Origin: Bacteroidota bacterium
GTDB taxonomy: Bacteria > Bacteroidota > Rhodothermia > Rhodothermales > Bin80
Length of the DNA stretch: 64,000 bases
Direction of reading: 5' to 3'
Assembly (NCBI GenBank): GCA_026708685.1
Contig: JAPOUL010000167.1
Location: 21,734-85,733 of the forward strand
A model generated the notes under the pieces. That model had not been told where the DNA came from, did not search any database, and worked only from the letters and a program-made list of their open reading frames with translations. This document shows, one piece after another, positions 18,170 to 27,779 of the stretch. A program made the translations under genes and the position numbers. The first letter of the stretch is position 1, and each line of letters opens with the position of its first letter.

Positions 18170-19846
18170 ATGATACGCACAAAAGATCAAGTTGACTCAT
18201 TCACATGCGATGAGATGCTCATTCGTGAAACGACATTTGTGATTGTAGATCTGGAAACCACTGGCACGAGTGCGACCGCGAACCGAATCATAGAGATCGG
18301 AGCCGTCAAGGTGCGTGCCAACACGATTGAGGATACGTTCCAAACTCTGATTGACCCAAACTGTGCTATCCCAAGAGCGATCACACGCATCACCGGGATC
18401 ACAACAGCAGATGTTTATGGGGAGCCTCAAGCCAGTGAAGTGTTGCAAGCGTTTATTGATTTCGTGGGAGACGATATTTTTGTTGCTCACAACTGCTCTT
18501 TTGACTGGAACTTCATTCAGGAAGAGATACAGCGGGCCCAGCTTCCCACACTTAACAATAAAAAACTTTGTACTTTACGTCTTGCCCGTAGACTGCTTTC
18601 AGGATTGCGATCAAGGAGTTTGGGTAGCCTCATCACATTTTTTGATATTGACACCGAGAGCCGACATCGTGCACTCAGTGATGCATTGGCTACCCATGAG
18701 GTATTCCTGCATCTCCTTGATCGATTGGAAAAACAGCATGATATAGTAGAACTGAACGCACTTCTTCAGTTTCAACATCAACGCTATGCAAAGCAAAAAG
18801 AAAATCCAAGAATTACTCATATTCGCCAGCAGATCCTTCCTACGTTGCCTGATTCACCAGGAGTCTATCAAATGCTTGGAAAGAAGGATCATCTGCTGTA
18901 TGTAGGCAAAGCACGAGTTTTGAGCGACAGAGTGCACAGCTATTTTTCGGGTATAGAAGGGCATCAGGAACACATACGAAGAATGGTGAGGCAGGTGGTT
19001 GATGTACGGTGCATTCCGACATCGACTGAACTGGAAGCATTGCTCCTAGAATCCCAGCTCATCAAGGAGCATGCACCTCCATTTAACAAGGCCGGACGGT
19101 CCTATCGCAAGAGGCCATTCTTGCGTTTGGGGGATATCTCAAATTCAACATGGTTGACGCTCGTGGAGCATATTCGGCCAGACGGTGCCTACCATTATGG
19201 GCCCATGGGTGGACGGAAGGAAGCCATTCATGTAGCACGAGCTCTGATATCAATCTATGGAGATCCAACAGATGCTTTTCAGTCGTTCACGCGAGATGGG
19301 GTGGGGGTCAGCTCATCTCAGATTGGAGGGAAACTGAAAAAGGATGCGTTTGAGCAGGTGAAAAGTTTTTTGGAGGGAAGGGATCCAACTGCCTGTAGCA
19401 TCTTAAAATCCGAAATCCAGAAAGCATCCCATGCCCAAGAGTATGAAATGGCCGCTCAAATGCGTGATTGGCTCACCGCTCTGGAAACGGTGGAGTCCCG
19501 TCCGCACTTTCTTCGGACTCCATTGTTAAACCGAACCGGTGCGATTTTGTATCAAGAACAAGAAACATTTGAGATTCATTTAATGGTTTGTGGTGCTCCG
19601 GTAGCTCATGTGCTGTACCCCTGTAAGGAACCAGATCTGCAAGATGCAACGACAAAATTCCATCAATATGTACTTCATCCACCGACTCGTATTACGATGC
19701 AACATGTTGACAGGACGAGTATTTTAGGGGCATGGATGTTTAAGCAACAAGATCACATTAGCGTACTTCCTCTGAGCGAAGATATCCAAAGTTCAGCATT
19801 TGATGCAGCTTTACATTCTCATTTGGAGAGATGGTCTCCCCAATAA
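18170..19846 (+). CDS. DnaQ-like exonuclease fused to GIY-YIG nuclease and UVR motif
   Basis: 558 residues with three parts. (1) DEDDh 3'-5' exonuclease (about 20-190): VIVDLETTG with D27 and E29, AHNCSFDWNFI, and HRALSDALAT near 163. (2) GIY-YIG endonuclease of the UvrC/Cho type (about 220-310): DSPGVYQMLGKKDHLLYVGKAR and ELEALLLESQLIKEHAPPFN. (3) A UVR helical hairpin (about 405-440: ILKSEIQKASHAQEYEMAAQMRDWLTALE), then an unassigned C-terminus. The same exonuclease plus UvrC-N fusion is known in actinobacteria and other phyla; a role in nucleotide excision repair or a repair branch beside UvrC is inferred. It lacks the UvrC C-terminal RNase H-like and HhH domains. An internal ATG at 18215 is a possible later start. 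Confidence 0.92.
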   Translation: MIRTKDQVDSFTCDEMLIRETTFVIVDLETTGTSATANRIIEIGAVKVRANTIEDTFQTLIDPNCAIPRAITRITGITTADVYGEPQASEVLQAFIDFVGDDIFVAHNCSFDWNFIQEEIQRAQLPTLNNKKLCTLRLARRLLSGLRSRSLGSLITFFDIDTESRHRALSDALATHEVFLHLLDRLEKQHDIVELNALLQFQHQRYAKQKENPRITHIRQQILPTLPDSPGVYQMLGKKDHLLYVGKARVLSDRVHSYFSGIEGHQEHIRRMVRQVVDVRCIPTSTELEALLLESQLIKEHAPPFNKAGRSYRKRPFLRLGDISNSTWLTLVEHIRPDGAYHYGPMGGRKEAIHVARALISIYGDPTDAFQSFTRDGVGVSSSQIGGKLKKDAFEQVKSFLEGRDPTACSILKSEIQKASHAQEYEMAAQMRDWLTALETVESRPHFLRTPLLNRTGAILYQEQETFEIHLMVCGAPVAHVLYPCKEPDLQDATTKFHQYVLHPPTRITMQHVDRTSILGAWMFKQQDHISVLPLSEDIQSSAFDAALHSHLERWSPQ

Positions 19847-19931
19847 AAAAGTCAACTTTCTCAGCAATCATGATGTTCAGCTACCGAATTTTGAGTAAAT
19901 TTGTACAAAATGGATCAAGGACGAACGATTG

Positions 19932-20435
19932 ATGTTTGCTGAAATCTTTTTTATTGCCTCCAGTTTGATCGCGATCTTTGCATCTTTGGCGATGCTGATT
20001 TCGCGTAGCCCTGTCCAAAGTGCCCTGTGGCTGATTTTAGTCATGCTGTGTGTGGCGGGATTGTATGTGACTCTCAGTGCTGATTTTATTGCTGTCGTTC
20101 AGGTGCTGGTCTATGCGGGTGCGATCATGGTTTTATTTCTTTTTGTGATCATGTTACTCAATCTTGGATCAGTTCCCAGTTTGGATCAGATAGATGCCAA
20201 GAAAGCCATTGGATTTGTTCTTCTGACGGTTATTTTAGGACAACTGGTGTACGCGACATCCACAACATCTGAATACTTGTCTACGGCGATCATTGAGAAT
20301 CCAGAAACGGGAACAGCCTTAAACATTGCTGAGCAATTATTCACCCGATATGTACTTCCTTTTGAGATGATTGGAATTCTTTTACTGGTTGCTACTGTAG
20401 GAGCAGTTATTTTGGCAAAACGGACATTTGAATAG
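19932..20435 (+). CDS. nuoJ: NADH-quinone oxidoreductase subunit J
   Basis: 167 residues, five predicted helices, membrane arm of respiratory complex I. Recognisable segments are [55 protein letters not shown], which includes the bulge region of helix 3 near the quinone-to-pump coupling path. ATG at 19932 is chosen over TTG at 19929. This is the first gene of a run nuoJ-K-L-M-nhaD-pcd-N; subunits A-I are not in the window, because the gene before it is a repair nuclease. A TAAATTTG at about 19896 matches the Bacteroidota -7 consensus TAnnTTTG, but the -33 part is weak. Confidence 0.95.
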   Translation: MFAEIFFIASSLIAIFASLAMLISRSPVQSALWLILVMLCVAGLYVTLSADFIAVVQVLVYAGAIMVLFLFVIMLLNLGSVPSLDQIDAKKAIGFVLLTVILGQLVYATSTTSEYLSTAIIENPETGTALNIAEQLFTRYVLPFEMIGILLLVATVGAVILAKRTFE

Positions 20436-20439
20436 AGAC

Positions 20440-20745
20440 ATGGGAATTCCATTACCTTGGTATTTAACCCTCAGTGCTGTACTGTTCTCCATCGGAGTGA
20501 TGGGGGTTCTGTTTCGTAGCAATCTGATTATCATTTTAATGTCTGTCGAGTTGATGCTCAATGCAGTAAATATTACACTGGTCGCTTTTGCTCAATTTAT
20601 GGGGGATGTATCGGGTCAGATTCTAGTCTTTTTTGTTATTTCGGTTGCTGCCGCTGAGGCGGCGATTGGTCTGGCCATTGTTATTGCTATCTTCCGCAAT
20701 AAGCTTACCGTGGATGTCAATAATATTAAGTTGTTCAGGCACTAA
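20440..20745 (+). CDS. nuoK: NADH-quinone oxidoreductase subunit K
   Basis: 101 residues, three helices. Starts [22 protein letters not shown], the usual NuoK opening, which fixes the ATG at 20440; the frame is open further upstream only to a TTG inside nuoJ. The two conserved membrane glutamates of the antiporter-like path are visible in [16 protein letters not shown] (helix 2) and [18 protein letters not shown] (helix 3). It follows the nuoJ stop by 4 bases and precedes nuoL by 8. Confidence 0.96.
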   Translation: MGIPLPWYLTLSAVLFSIGVMGVLFRSNLIIILMSVELMLNAVNITLVAFAQFMGDVSGQILVFFVISVAAAEAAIGLAIVIAIFRNKLTVDVNNIKLFRH

Positions 20746-20753
20746 GTGCAATC

Positions 20754-22748
20754 ATGTCCACTGACTTGACCATTCAGCTCATTATTCTATTGCCCCTAGT
20801 GGGGGCGGCTGTGCTGGGGTTGATTCCCCTTTATGCACATGGCCTGCGTCAGTATAAAACACTAATCGGCACCCTTGGAACGCTGATGGTCGCTGTTCCT
20901 TTTGGACTTGCCTTTTCTCTATTCATTCAGGGCGTGGATACCCCAATTGTGACATCGGTGTACACCTGGATGGGGGTTGGTGACTTTTCTGTAGACTTCT
21001 CATATAGAGTGGATCAACTTTCGTTGATCATGATACTGGTGGTTACAGGCGTTGGCTCTCTGATCCATCTCTATGCTATCGGTTATATGGCCAGTGACCG
21101 ATCATTCTGGAAATTTTTTGCCTACCTGAACCTGTTCATCTTTATGATGCTAAATCTGGTTCTGGCAGATAATTTATTAGTGATGTTTCTGGGATGGGAA
21201 GGGGTAGGGCTCTGCTCCTATCTTCTGATTGGATTCTGGTATGAAAACCAGAAAAACAGTGCTGCCGCGAGTAAGGCCTTTATTGTCAACAGAGTGGGCG
21301 ATTTTGCCTTTCTCATTGCCATGTTCATTCTGGTCAAGGAGATCGGATCTCTGGATTTTGGCACGATTTTGTCATCCATAGAGATGATGCCAGAGTCCAC
21401 CATTACCGCAGTTGTCTTTTTACTGTTTCTGGGAGCTACAGGTAAAAGTGCACAAATTCCACTGTTTGTCTGGCTTCCTGATGCCATGGCTGGACCGACT
21501 CCTGTCTCTGCTTTGATCCATGCTGCAACTATGGTGACTAGTGGGCTTTATCTGTTGGCAAGGCTTTCCCCTCTTGTTCTCATGGCATCCGATGTGATGA
21601 TCATCATTGCTGTGGTTGGTGCAGTGACCGCCATTGTCGCTGCCACCATAGCCCTAACGCAGAACGATATCAAGCGTGTGCTTGCCTATTCAACGGTGTC
21701 TCAATTGGGGTTCATGTTTATGGCGGCTGGCGTTGGCGCATTTTTCGTTGCCATTTTTCATGTGGTGACGCATGCCTTTTTCAAGGCTTGTCTCTTTCTC
21801 GGTTCGGGTAGTGTGATTCATGGAATGCATCATGTGGAGCATGATCTGAAAAACAACGACTATGAAGGATCCTTTGATGCACAGGATATGAATACGATGG
21901 GCGGGCTTAAGAAATACATGCCCATCACCCGATGGACCTATCTGCTTTCCACCCTTGCGATTGCTGGAATTCCCCTGACGGCTGGATTCTTTTCCAAAGA
22001 TGAAATTCTATTCAAGGCCTTTGAATATGGGATTAACGGTAATCTGTATGCGTGGCTTGTTTGGGGGATCGGGATCATCATCGCCCTGCTGACCGCTTTT
22101 TATATGATGCGTTCCTATATGCTCACCTTTGAGGGGAGTCCGAGATGGCCAATGCATGAGAATATTCATCCTCATGAATCGCCGCGATCAATGACACTTC
22201 CTCTCATTGTTTTGGCAGGATTATCCATGATTGGTGGCGTGATTGGATTCCCAAAGGTTGCTGAAAAAATTGGATTATCCAACTGGATTCATGACTATCT
22301 GGTCGGACATGGAGATCATCTCGGCCCTGTCGCAGAGCCCGAGATGCATGGTCATGTCAGTGTTCCCATTGAGATCGGATTAATTCTTTTAGGGTCTCTG
22401 ATTGCCGTGGTTGGTGTAGTATGGGCATGGAGGTTTTTCAGAACGTATGAACTCAGTGGAGATCAGCTGATTCAGAGTCGATTTAAAGGTCTCTATCGGT
22501 GGTGGCAATCCAGTTATTATTGGGACAAGTTTTATGATCGTACGATCGTACGCCCGGTGGTTGGTGGTGCCCAAAAAGCATTTGCTCCCTTTGATCAGTA
22601 CATTGTTGATGGAATCGTCAATGCATTTGGGCGAATTTCCATGGTATTGAGCTGGCTGTTCGGACGTTTCCATACGGGTGTCGTTCAGAATTATGCACTT
22701 GCCATTGTACTGGGATCCGTGTTGATCATCGCCCTGTTTCTACTGTAA
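20754..22748 (+). CDS. nuoL: NADH-quinone oxidoreductase subunit L
   Basis: 664 residues, the largest proton-pumping antiporter-like subunit at the tip of the membrane arm. Landmarks: NLVLADNLLVMFLGWEGVGLCSYLLIGFW near 125-155 with the key glutamate of helix 5, ATGKSAQIPLFVWLPDAMAGPTPVSALIHAATMVTSG near 225-262 with the essential lysine, NDIKRVLAYSTVSQLGFM near 305, and HVVTHAFFKACLFLGSGSVIHG near 335. The C-terminus has the long amphipathic lateral helix region and a last helix (ALAIVLGSVLIIALFLL). Length is normal. Immediately followed, after 14 bases, by nuoM. Confidence 0.96.
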   Translation: MSTDLTIQLIILLPLVGAAVLGLIPLYAHGLRQYKTLIGTLGTLMVAVPFGLAFSLFIQGVDTPIVTSVYTWMGVGDFSVDFSYRVDQLSLIMILVVTGVGSLIHLYAIGYMASDRSFWKFFAYLNLFIFMMLNLVLADNLLVMFLGWEGVGLCSYLLIGFWYENQKNSAAASKAFIVNRVGDFAFLIAMFILVKEIGSLDFGTILSSIEMMPESTITAVVFLLFLGATGKSAQIPLFVWLPDAMAGPTPVSALIHAATMVTSGLYLLARLSPLVLMASDVMIIIAVVGAVTAIVAATIALTQNDIKRVLAYSTVSQLGFMFMAAGVGAFFVAIFHVVTHAFFKACLFLGSGSVIHGMHHVEHDLKNNDYEGSFDAQDMNTMGGLKKYMPITRWTYLLSTLAIAGIPLTAGFFSKDEILFKAFEYGINGNLYAWLVWGIGIIIALLTAFYMMRSYMLTFEGSPRWPMHENIHPHESPRSMTLPLIVLAGLSMIGGVIGFPKVAEKIGLSNWIHDYLVGHGDHLGPVAEPEMHGHVSVPIEIGLILLGSLIAVVGVVWAWRFFRTYELSGDQLIQSRFKGLYRWWQSSYYWDKFYDRTIVRPVVGGAQKAFAPFDQYIVDGIVNAFGRISMVLSWLFGRFHTGVVQNYALAIVLGSVLIIALFLL

Positions 22749-22762
22749 CCTCAACCTCTTTG

Positions 22763-24379
22763 ATGGAGATTGGAAATCTCTTAACGGTCATCATTTTCCT
22801 GCCCTTGGTGGGATCTCTGTTGATGCTTTTCGCACCAAGTGATCGTTCCATTCGATGGTTTGCACTGCTTGTTACCTTTGCTACATTTTTACTGTCTCTT
22901 CCTCTGTGGTTTGGCTTTGATGTGGTGAATGCTGCCGAGCTGCAGTTCCGAGGAGTTGAATTTTCACTCATTTCTGAGAGTTTGGATGTCCGCTATCTGG
23001 TGGGGATTGACGGATTCAGCCTGCTTCTGGTTCTTCTGACCACGTTTCTGGGGCCGATCATCGTGCTCTGCTCCTGGAATTATATCACAGAGAACACAAA
23101 GGCCTACTATATCCTGCTTCTGATTTTGCAAACCGGCATGACGGGAGTGTTTTGTGCGTTTGATATTCTTCTTTTCTACATTTTCTTTGAGTTAACCCTT
23201 ATTCCAATGTATTTCCTCATTGGCATCTGGGGTGGTGAACGAAGAATTTATGCCGCACTCAAGTTTGTGATCTATACGATGGCTGGGTCTCTACTCATGC
23301 TGGTTGCCATTCTATATTTAGGATATGCCGCAGGCAATGCGATCAATGATGGAGTTTTTACAACCAATTACTTCAAACTATTGACGTTTAATGTTCCGTT
23401 TGGCATGCAATCTTGGTTGTTTGTTTTATTTGCTTTTGCATTTGCGATCAAGGTTCCTCTCTTTCCATTTCATACCTGGTTGCCTGATGCACATGTACAG
23501 GCACCTACGGGGGGCTCTGTAGTTCTTGCAGGAATCCTGCTTAAGATGGGGACGTATGGACTCGTGCGGTTTTGCCTTCCTCTGTTTCCAAGTGCATCGG
23601 CCTCGCATACCTTACTGATTGGCATCTTTGCTGTCATTGGAATAGTCTATGGTGCTCTGGTTTCCCGTGCTCAAACTGATGCAAAAAAACTCGTTGCCTA
23701 TTCCAGCGTCAGCCATTTGGGCTTTGTAGTTCTCGGAATTTTTGCTTTCACTCTGGAGAGTTTACAGGGAGCCATGATTCAGATGATCAATCATGGTATC
23801 TCAACGGGGGCATTGTTTTTGATCCTTGGAATGTTATATGAGCGAAGGCATACGCGTATGATGGATGATTATGGTGGAATTGCCAGATCTGTTCCAGTAC
23901 TAACCTTTTTCATGGTATTGACGGTATTGGCGAGTGCAGGACTTCCTGGACTGAATGGATTTGTTGGGGAGTTTTTAATTCTTGTAGGTGCATTTAGCAG
24001 TGATGCCCCCGGAATGCAGACCCTTACGGTCATTGCGACAACGGGTGTTATTTTAGCAGCTGTCTATTTACTGTGGATGTTAAGCCGAATGTTTTTTGGT
24101 CCCTTGACTCACGAAGCGAATCGATCCATGAGTGATTTGAATATGAGAGAATTGGTGATTCTTGTTCCCATGGCCCTTCTTATGATTCTTCTTGGTTTGA
24201 TGCCGCAACCGTTCCTTAAAGTGAGTGAACCCGCAGCAGAGAATCTTTTGCAAATCATTGAGCATAAGCGTGCTGTTGTCGAAAGGGATGATCCGAGTCT
24301 TGAGCGTATCTTTGAATTTAATCAGAGACCTTTACCTTCCTCTACATCTGAAGCCCCCCCTGCTATCTTGGAGCCTTAA
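22763..24379 (+). CDS. nuoM: NADH-quinone oxidoreductase subunit M
   Basis: 538 residues, antiporter-like subunit of complex I. Conserved parts: ILLFYIFFELTLIPMYFLIGIWGG near 140 (key glutamate), FAIKVPLFPFHTWLPDAHVQAPTGGSVVLAGILLKMGTYG near 230-270, DAKKLVAYSSVSHLGFVVLG near 305, and LASAGLPGLNGFVGEFLILVG near 395-415. ATG at 22763 is chosen over TTG at 22760. A hydrophilic tail of about 40 residues follows the last helix (ERDDPSLERIFEFNQRPLPSS), longer than in many NuoM proteins. The next gene, nhaD, starts 11 bases later. Confidence 0.95.
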   Translation: MEIGNLLTVIIFLPLVGSLLMLFAPSDRSIRWFALLVTFATFLLSLPLWFGFDVVNAAELQFRGVEFSLISESLDVRYLVGIDGFSLLLVLLTTFLGPIIVLCSWNYITENTKAYYILLLILQTGMTGVFCAFDILLFYIFFELTLIPMYFLIGIWGGERRIYAALKFVIYTMAGSLLMLVAILYLGYAAGNAINDGVFTTNYFKLLTFNVPFGMQSWLFVLFAFAFAIKVPLFPFHTWLPDAHVQAPTGGSVVLAGILLKMGTYGLVRFCLPLFPSASASHTLLIGIFAVIGIVYGALVSRAQTDAKKLVAYSSVSHLGFVVLGIFAFTLESLQGAMIQMINHGISTGALFLILGMLYERRHTRMMDDYGGIARSVPVLTFFMVLTVLASAGLPGLNGFVGEFLILVGAFSSDAPGMQTLTVIATTGVILAAVYLLWMLSRMFFGPLTHEANRSMSDLNMRELVILVPMALLMILLGLMPQPFLKVSEPAAENLLQIIEHKRAVVERDDPSLERIFEFNQRPLPSSTSEAPPAILEP

Positions 24380-24390
24380 ATTTTTGTATC

Positions 24391-25929
24391 ATGACGTTTT
24401 CCCGCCTCGTTTCTTTGTTTTTAATCCTTTTCTTCATAGGCTTTCATAGCTATGCGTTTGCTCAGCAGACTGTGCCCGATTCATCAGAAGAGATGCATTC
24501 TTCCACTGAAGTGGGCATGGATGATTCCTATGAATCAAATCAGGAAAGTGAGCAGGGTAGTAGCTATGATGAAGGACATGGGGGCTATGAAAAAAAAGAT
24601 CCACCACCATTGTGGCTGGTCATACCGTTTGTTCTTCTTTTGCTCATGATTGCAACGGGGCCGCTGTTCTATCATCACCACTGGCATAATCACTATCCAA
24701 AATATGCAGTGATTTTGGGGTCATTTGTGACCATCTATTATCTCTTTGTTCTTCAGGATGGCATCTCAATGCTCCATGCTCTGCAAGAGTATCTATCGTT
24801 CATTGCACTGGTGGCCTCATTGTTTATTGCAGCGAGCGGTATTTTTTTGAAAGTGAATGCAAGAGGGACCCCCCTTGTCAATGTGTCCCTGCTCTCCATC
24901 GGAGCGGTGATTGCAAACCTGATTGCAACCACGGGTGCGGCCATGCTCTTTATTCGCCCGTATATGCGATTGAATAAGGGACGGTTAAAAGCCTATCACA
25001 TTGTATTCTTCATCTTTATTGTTGCCAATGTTGGAGGAGCGATGACACCTATCGGTGATCCTCCGCTATTTCTTGGATTTCTAAGGGGAGTTCCTTTTTT
25101 CTGGACGGCGGCGAATCTATGGTATGTATGGGCTCCCACATTGGTTGTATTACTGGGAATTTTCTATGTGATTGACTCACGCAATAAAGCCGTCTCCACA
25201 ACTGACATATCATCGTCAGGTAAAACCATTGAGATTCAAGGCAATCGCAGTTTTATTTTTGTAGTGATCATCGTCATCAGTGTATTCATTGATCCGAATG
25301 TGATAACATCCCTGAAGAATACCCCTCTGGATTTGGTTGGAACCTACCATCTCCCCTTTGGCATTCGGGAGATCATCATGTTCTCCATGTGTGTGTTGGC
25401 CTTTAAGTTTTGTGACCAAGAGGCCTTACAAAAGAATGAGTTCACCTTTGAACCTATTCGGGAAGTCGGCTGGCTGTTTTTGGGTATTTTTGCCTGTATG
25501 GTTCCTGCATTGGCGTTGATTTCGGATTATGCATCCAACAATGCTTCCAGCCTGAATGCGACCACCTTTTACTGGGGCACTGGAATTTTATCAGGATTTC
25601 TGGACAATGCTCCAACCTATCTGAATTTTCTTGCAGCTGCAATGGGCAAATTTGGACAGGACATCAATGTGGCCTCTGAAGTGACTGCATTTGCCCTGAA
25701 CAAGGAAGAGACATACTTATATCTGTCTGCTATCTCCATTGCTGCCGTCTTCTTTGGGGCAATGACCTACATTGGGAATGCTCCTAATTTCATGGTCAAA
25801 GCCATTGCCGAATCCAATGGAGCGGATGTGCCCTCCTTTATCGGCTATTTTATCAAGTATGGTCTTACCATTTTGTTACCCGTCTATGCGGTGGTATGGT
25901 TTCTCCGTTATAGTGGCTGGGTCTTCTAA
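24391..25929 (+). CDS. nhaD: NhaD-type Na+/H+ antiporter
   Basis: 512 residues. A signal-like N-terminus (MTFSRLVSLFLILFFIGF to AFAQ) and an acidic, Ser/Glu-rich exported segment (about 27-70) precede about 12 helices of the ion-transporter superfamily that includes ArsB, CitM and NhaD. Conserved features are ATTGAAMLFIRPYMRLN near 170, GGAMTPIGDPPLFLGFLRGVPFFWT near 215-240, LDNAPTYLNFLAAAMG near 410 and TYIGNAPNFMVKAIAES near 460, the re-entrant GNxPN-type loops. It exchanges Na+ for H+. Its place between nuoM and nuoN is known from Rhodothermus marinus complex I genes and points to a related organism; a link between NADH oxidation and sodium circulation is inferred. Co-transcribed with the nuo genes (gaps 11 and 33 bases). 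Confidence 0.88.
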   Translation: MTFSRLVSLFLILFFIGFHSYAFAQQTVPDSSEEMHSSTEVGMDDSYESNQESEQGSSYDEGHGGYEKKDPPPLWLVIPFVLLLLMIATGPLFYHHHWHNHYPKYAVILGSFVTIYYLFVLQDGISMLHALQEYLSFIALVASLFIAASGIFLKVNARGTPLVNVSLLSIGAVIANLIATTGAAMLFIRPYMRLNKGRLKAYHIVFFIFIVANVGGAMTPIGDPPLFLGFLRGVPFFWTAANLWYVWAPTLVVLLGIFYVIDSRNKAVSTTDISSSGKTIEIQGNRSFIFVVIIVISVFIDPNVITSLKNTPLDLVGTYHLPFGIREIIMFSMCVLAFKFCDQEALQKNEFTFEPIREVGWLFLGIFACMVPALALISDYASNNASSLNATTFYWGTGILSGFLDNAPTYLNFLAAAMGKFGQDINVASEVTAFALNKEETYLYLSAISIAAVFFGAMTYIGNAPNFMVKAIAESNGADVPSFIGYFIKYGLTILLPVYAVVWFLRYSGWVF

Positions 25930-25962
25930 CAACCAACCTATCATTTCAATCTTTTTGAATCC

Positions 25963-26262
25963 ATGAGTCAACAAGCACCTTTAGAGAAGGGCGAACTTAA
26001 CAAAGCCCTGACGCTTCTTCAAGATTGGGAGCATAAAAATGATCGTCTGATCAAGACCTTCAAGTTTGGTGATTTCCGTGAAGCGATCGCATTCATCGTG
26101 CATATTTCGTTTTTTGCAGATAACATTGATCATCATCCCATCCTGATTAATGTCTATAACTCTGTGACTGTGGAGCTGACCACCCACAGTTCGGGAAATA
26201 AAGTGACATCTCTGGATGTGGTTCTTGCCAAAGCCATTGAAAAAGTTGCTGCGATTCAGTAA
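25963..26262 (+). CDS. pcd: Pterin-4a-carbinolamine dehydratase-like protein
   Basis: 99 residues. Matches the PCD/DCoH fold: LTLLQDWEHKNDRLIKTFKFGDFREAIAFIVHISFFADNIDHHPILINVYNSVTVELTTHSSGNKVTSLDVVLAKAIEKV. The active-site histidines DHHP and the later TTH give the typical HH...H pattern, and DVVLAKAIE is the conserved end. The classical reaction is dehydration of pterin-4a-carbinolamine, which accompanies aromatic amino acid hydroxylases. Here it lies inside the complex I cluster between nhaD and nuoN, an arrangement also described in Rhodothermus marinus, so a role unrelated to hydroxylases, perhaps in complex I assembly or regulation, is possible but unproven. Confidence 0.9.
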   Translation: MSQQAPLEKGELNKALTLLQDWEHKNDRLIKTFKFGDFREAIAFIVHISFFADNIDHHPILINVYNSVTVELTTHSSGNKVTSLDVVLAKAIEKVAAIQ

Positions 26263-26270
26263 ATCTTGCA

Positions 26271-27770
26271 ATGGAGCTTTCGAGTGCGTTTGATACAATT
26301 CTGGTAGACTTGGCTGGGGGAGCATCGATTTTATGGCTCTCCCTCATCGGCATCATTGTCCTTGTATGGGACATTTTTGACAATGATGCACCCTCTATTC
26401 CATGGGTATCAGCGGCGGCAGTTGTGATTGCTTTGGGATATGAATCCTTCGCGGTCATGGAACCGTCATCAACCGCCTTCTTTTCCCTTATTCAGACGGG
26501 TGGTGTTGCTTCATTTATCAGTGTGATCATTCTACTGAGCACGCTGGCTTCCATTGTTTTATGTGCACCCTATCTCAAGGGTATTCGGCGCAGTTACGGT
26601 GAAATTTATGCCTTGATGCTGTTTGCCACCAGTGGGATGATTCTACTGGCAACGGCCAATAACATGGTGACGATTTTTGTTGGATTGGAAACCATGTCTA
26701 TTGCACTATACATCTTGACGGGTGTGGTTCGAAGCGATGAAGGGGCATTAGAGAGTGCTCTGAAATATTTTTTACTGGGTGCCTTTGCAACGGGATTTTT
26801 TCTCTATGGCATTGCATTGATGTACGGGGCTACGGGAACAATGTATTTCTCTGAGTTTGCCATTGGATATTCGGGCAGTGATTTAAGGACTCTGTTCTGG
26901 GTTGGAGTTGCGTTGTTTCTTGTCGGATTTATGTTTAAGGTTGGAGCGGTTCCCTTCCATATGTGGACACCCGATGTTTACCAGGGTGCACCTACGCCAT
27001 TAACTGGATTCATGGCCACTGCCTCCAAGGCGGCAGCATTTGCTGCTCTGATTTTGGTCTTGTATCATGGGATCGGAACTTTAGAACTTGGTGGAGCCAA
27101 CTGGCAGCTTGCTCTGGCACTCCTTGCAGTCGCCACCGTGGTCGTAGGAAATATCCTTGCCCTGACGCAGGATAACGTTAAGCGTATGCTTGCCTATTCC
27201 TCCATTGCACATGCTGGATATGTGCTGATCGCTCTTGCAGCTGGGACCAGTGAGGCCTATGCTGGAGCCGTCTATTACCTGTTGATCTATGCATTGATGA
27301 ATATTGGTGCATTCGGTGCTATGTCGCTTTTGGAATGGGATGGAAAAGAGGGTAGGCTACAGACGCTTAATTCGCTATCGGGGATTGGTTTTAAGCGACC
27401 ACTGATTGGGGTTACGATGATCATCTTTATGTTTAGTTTGACGGGGTTTCCTCCGTTGGGAGGTTTCTTTGGCAAGCTTGCAGTTTTTGCACCTGCGGTC
27501 AATGCAGGGCTGACATGGCTCGCGATTGTTGGGGTATTGGCCAGTGTATTTTCGGGGTATTATTATCTGAGGGTTCTCTATGTATTTTGGATGAAATCTC
27601 CATCGGATGCTGACCCTGCCGTTCAATCCAGTACGTTTCCCATTCCGATTTCATCCGCTAGCGTTCTTGTGGTTTGTGCAGGCTTGTTGTTAGCGATTGG
27701 TTTGATTCCTGAGGTGCGAGATATCACCTTAACATTTTTTGCACAAGGATCCCTTCTTGGGCTTCCATAG
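26271..27770 (+). CDS. nuoN: NADH-quinone oxidoreductase subunit N
   Basis: 499 residues, third antiporter-like subunit. Landmarks: NNMVTIFVGLETMSIALYILTGVVRSDEGALESALKYFLLGAFATGFFLYGIAL near 125-185 (key glutamate in helix 5), KVGAVPFHMWTPDVYQGAPTPLTGFMATASKAAAFAAL near 223-260, DNVKRMLAYSSIAHAGYVLIAL near 300, and FMFSLTGFPPLGGFFGKLAVF near 385. Last nuo gene of the cluster; the start ATG at 26271 is 8 bases after the pcd stop. Length typical. Confidence 0.96.
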   Translation: MELSSAFDTILVDLAGGASILWLSLIGIIVLVWDIFDNDAPSIPWVSAAAVVIALGYESFAVMEPSSTAFFSLIQTGGVASFISVIILLSTLASIVLCAPYLKGIRRSYGEIYALMLFATSGMILLATANNMVTIFVGLETMSIALYILTGVVRSDEGALESALKYFLLGAFATGFFLYGIALMYGATGTMYFSEFAIGYSGSDLRTLFWVGVALFLVGFMFKVGAVPFHMWTPDVYQGAPTPLTGFMATASKAAAFAALILVLYHGIGTLELGGANWQLALALLAVATVVVGNILALTQDNVKRMLAYSSIAHAGYVLIALAAGTSEAYAGAVYYLLIYALMNIGAFGAMSLLEWDGKEGRLQTLNSLSGIGFKRPLIGVTMIIFMFSLTGFPPLGGFFGKLAVFAPAVNAGLTWLAIVGVLASVFSGYYYLRVLYVFWMKSPSDADPAVQSSTFPIPISSASVLVVCAGLLLAIGLIPEVRDITLTFFAQGSLLGLP

Positions 27771-27779
27771 TCATTGACA

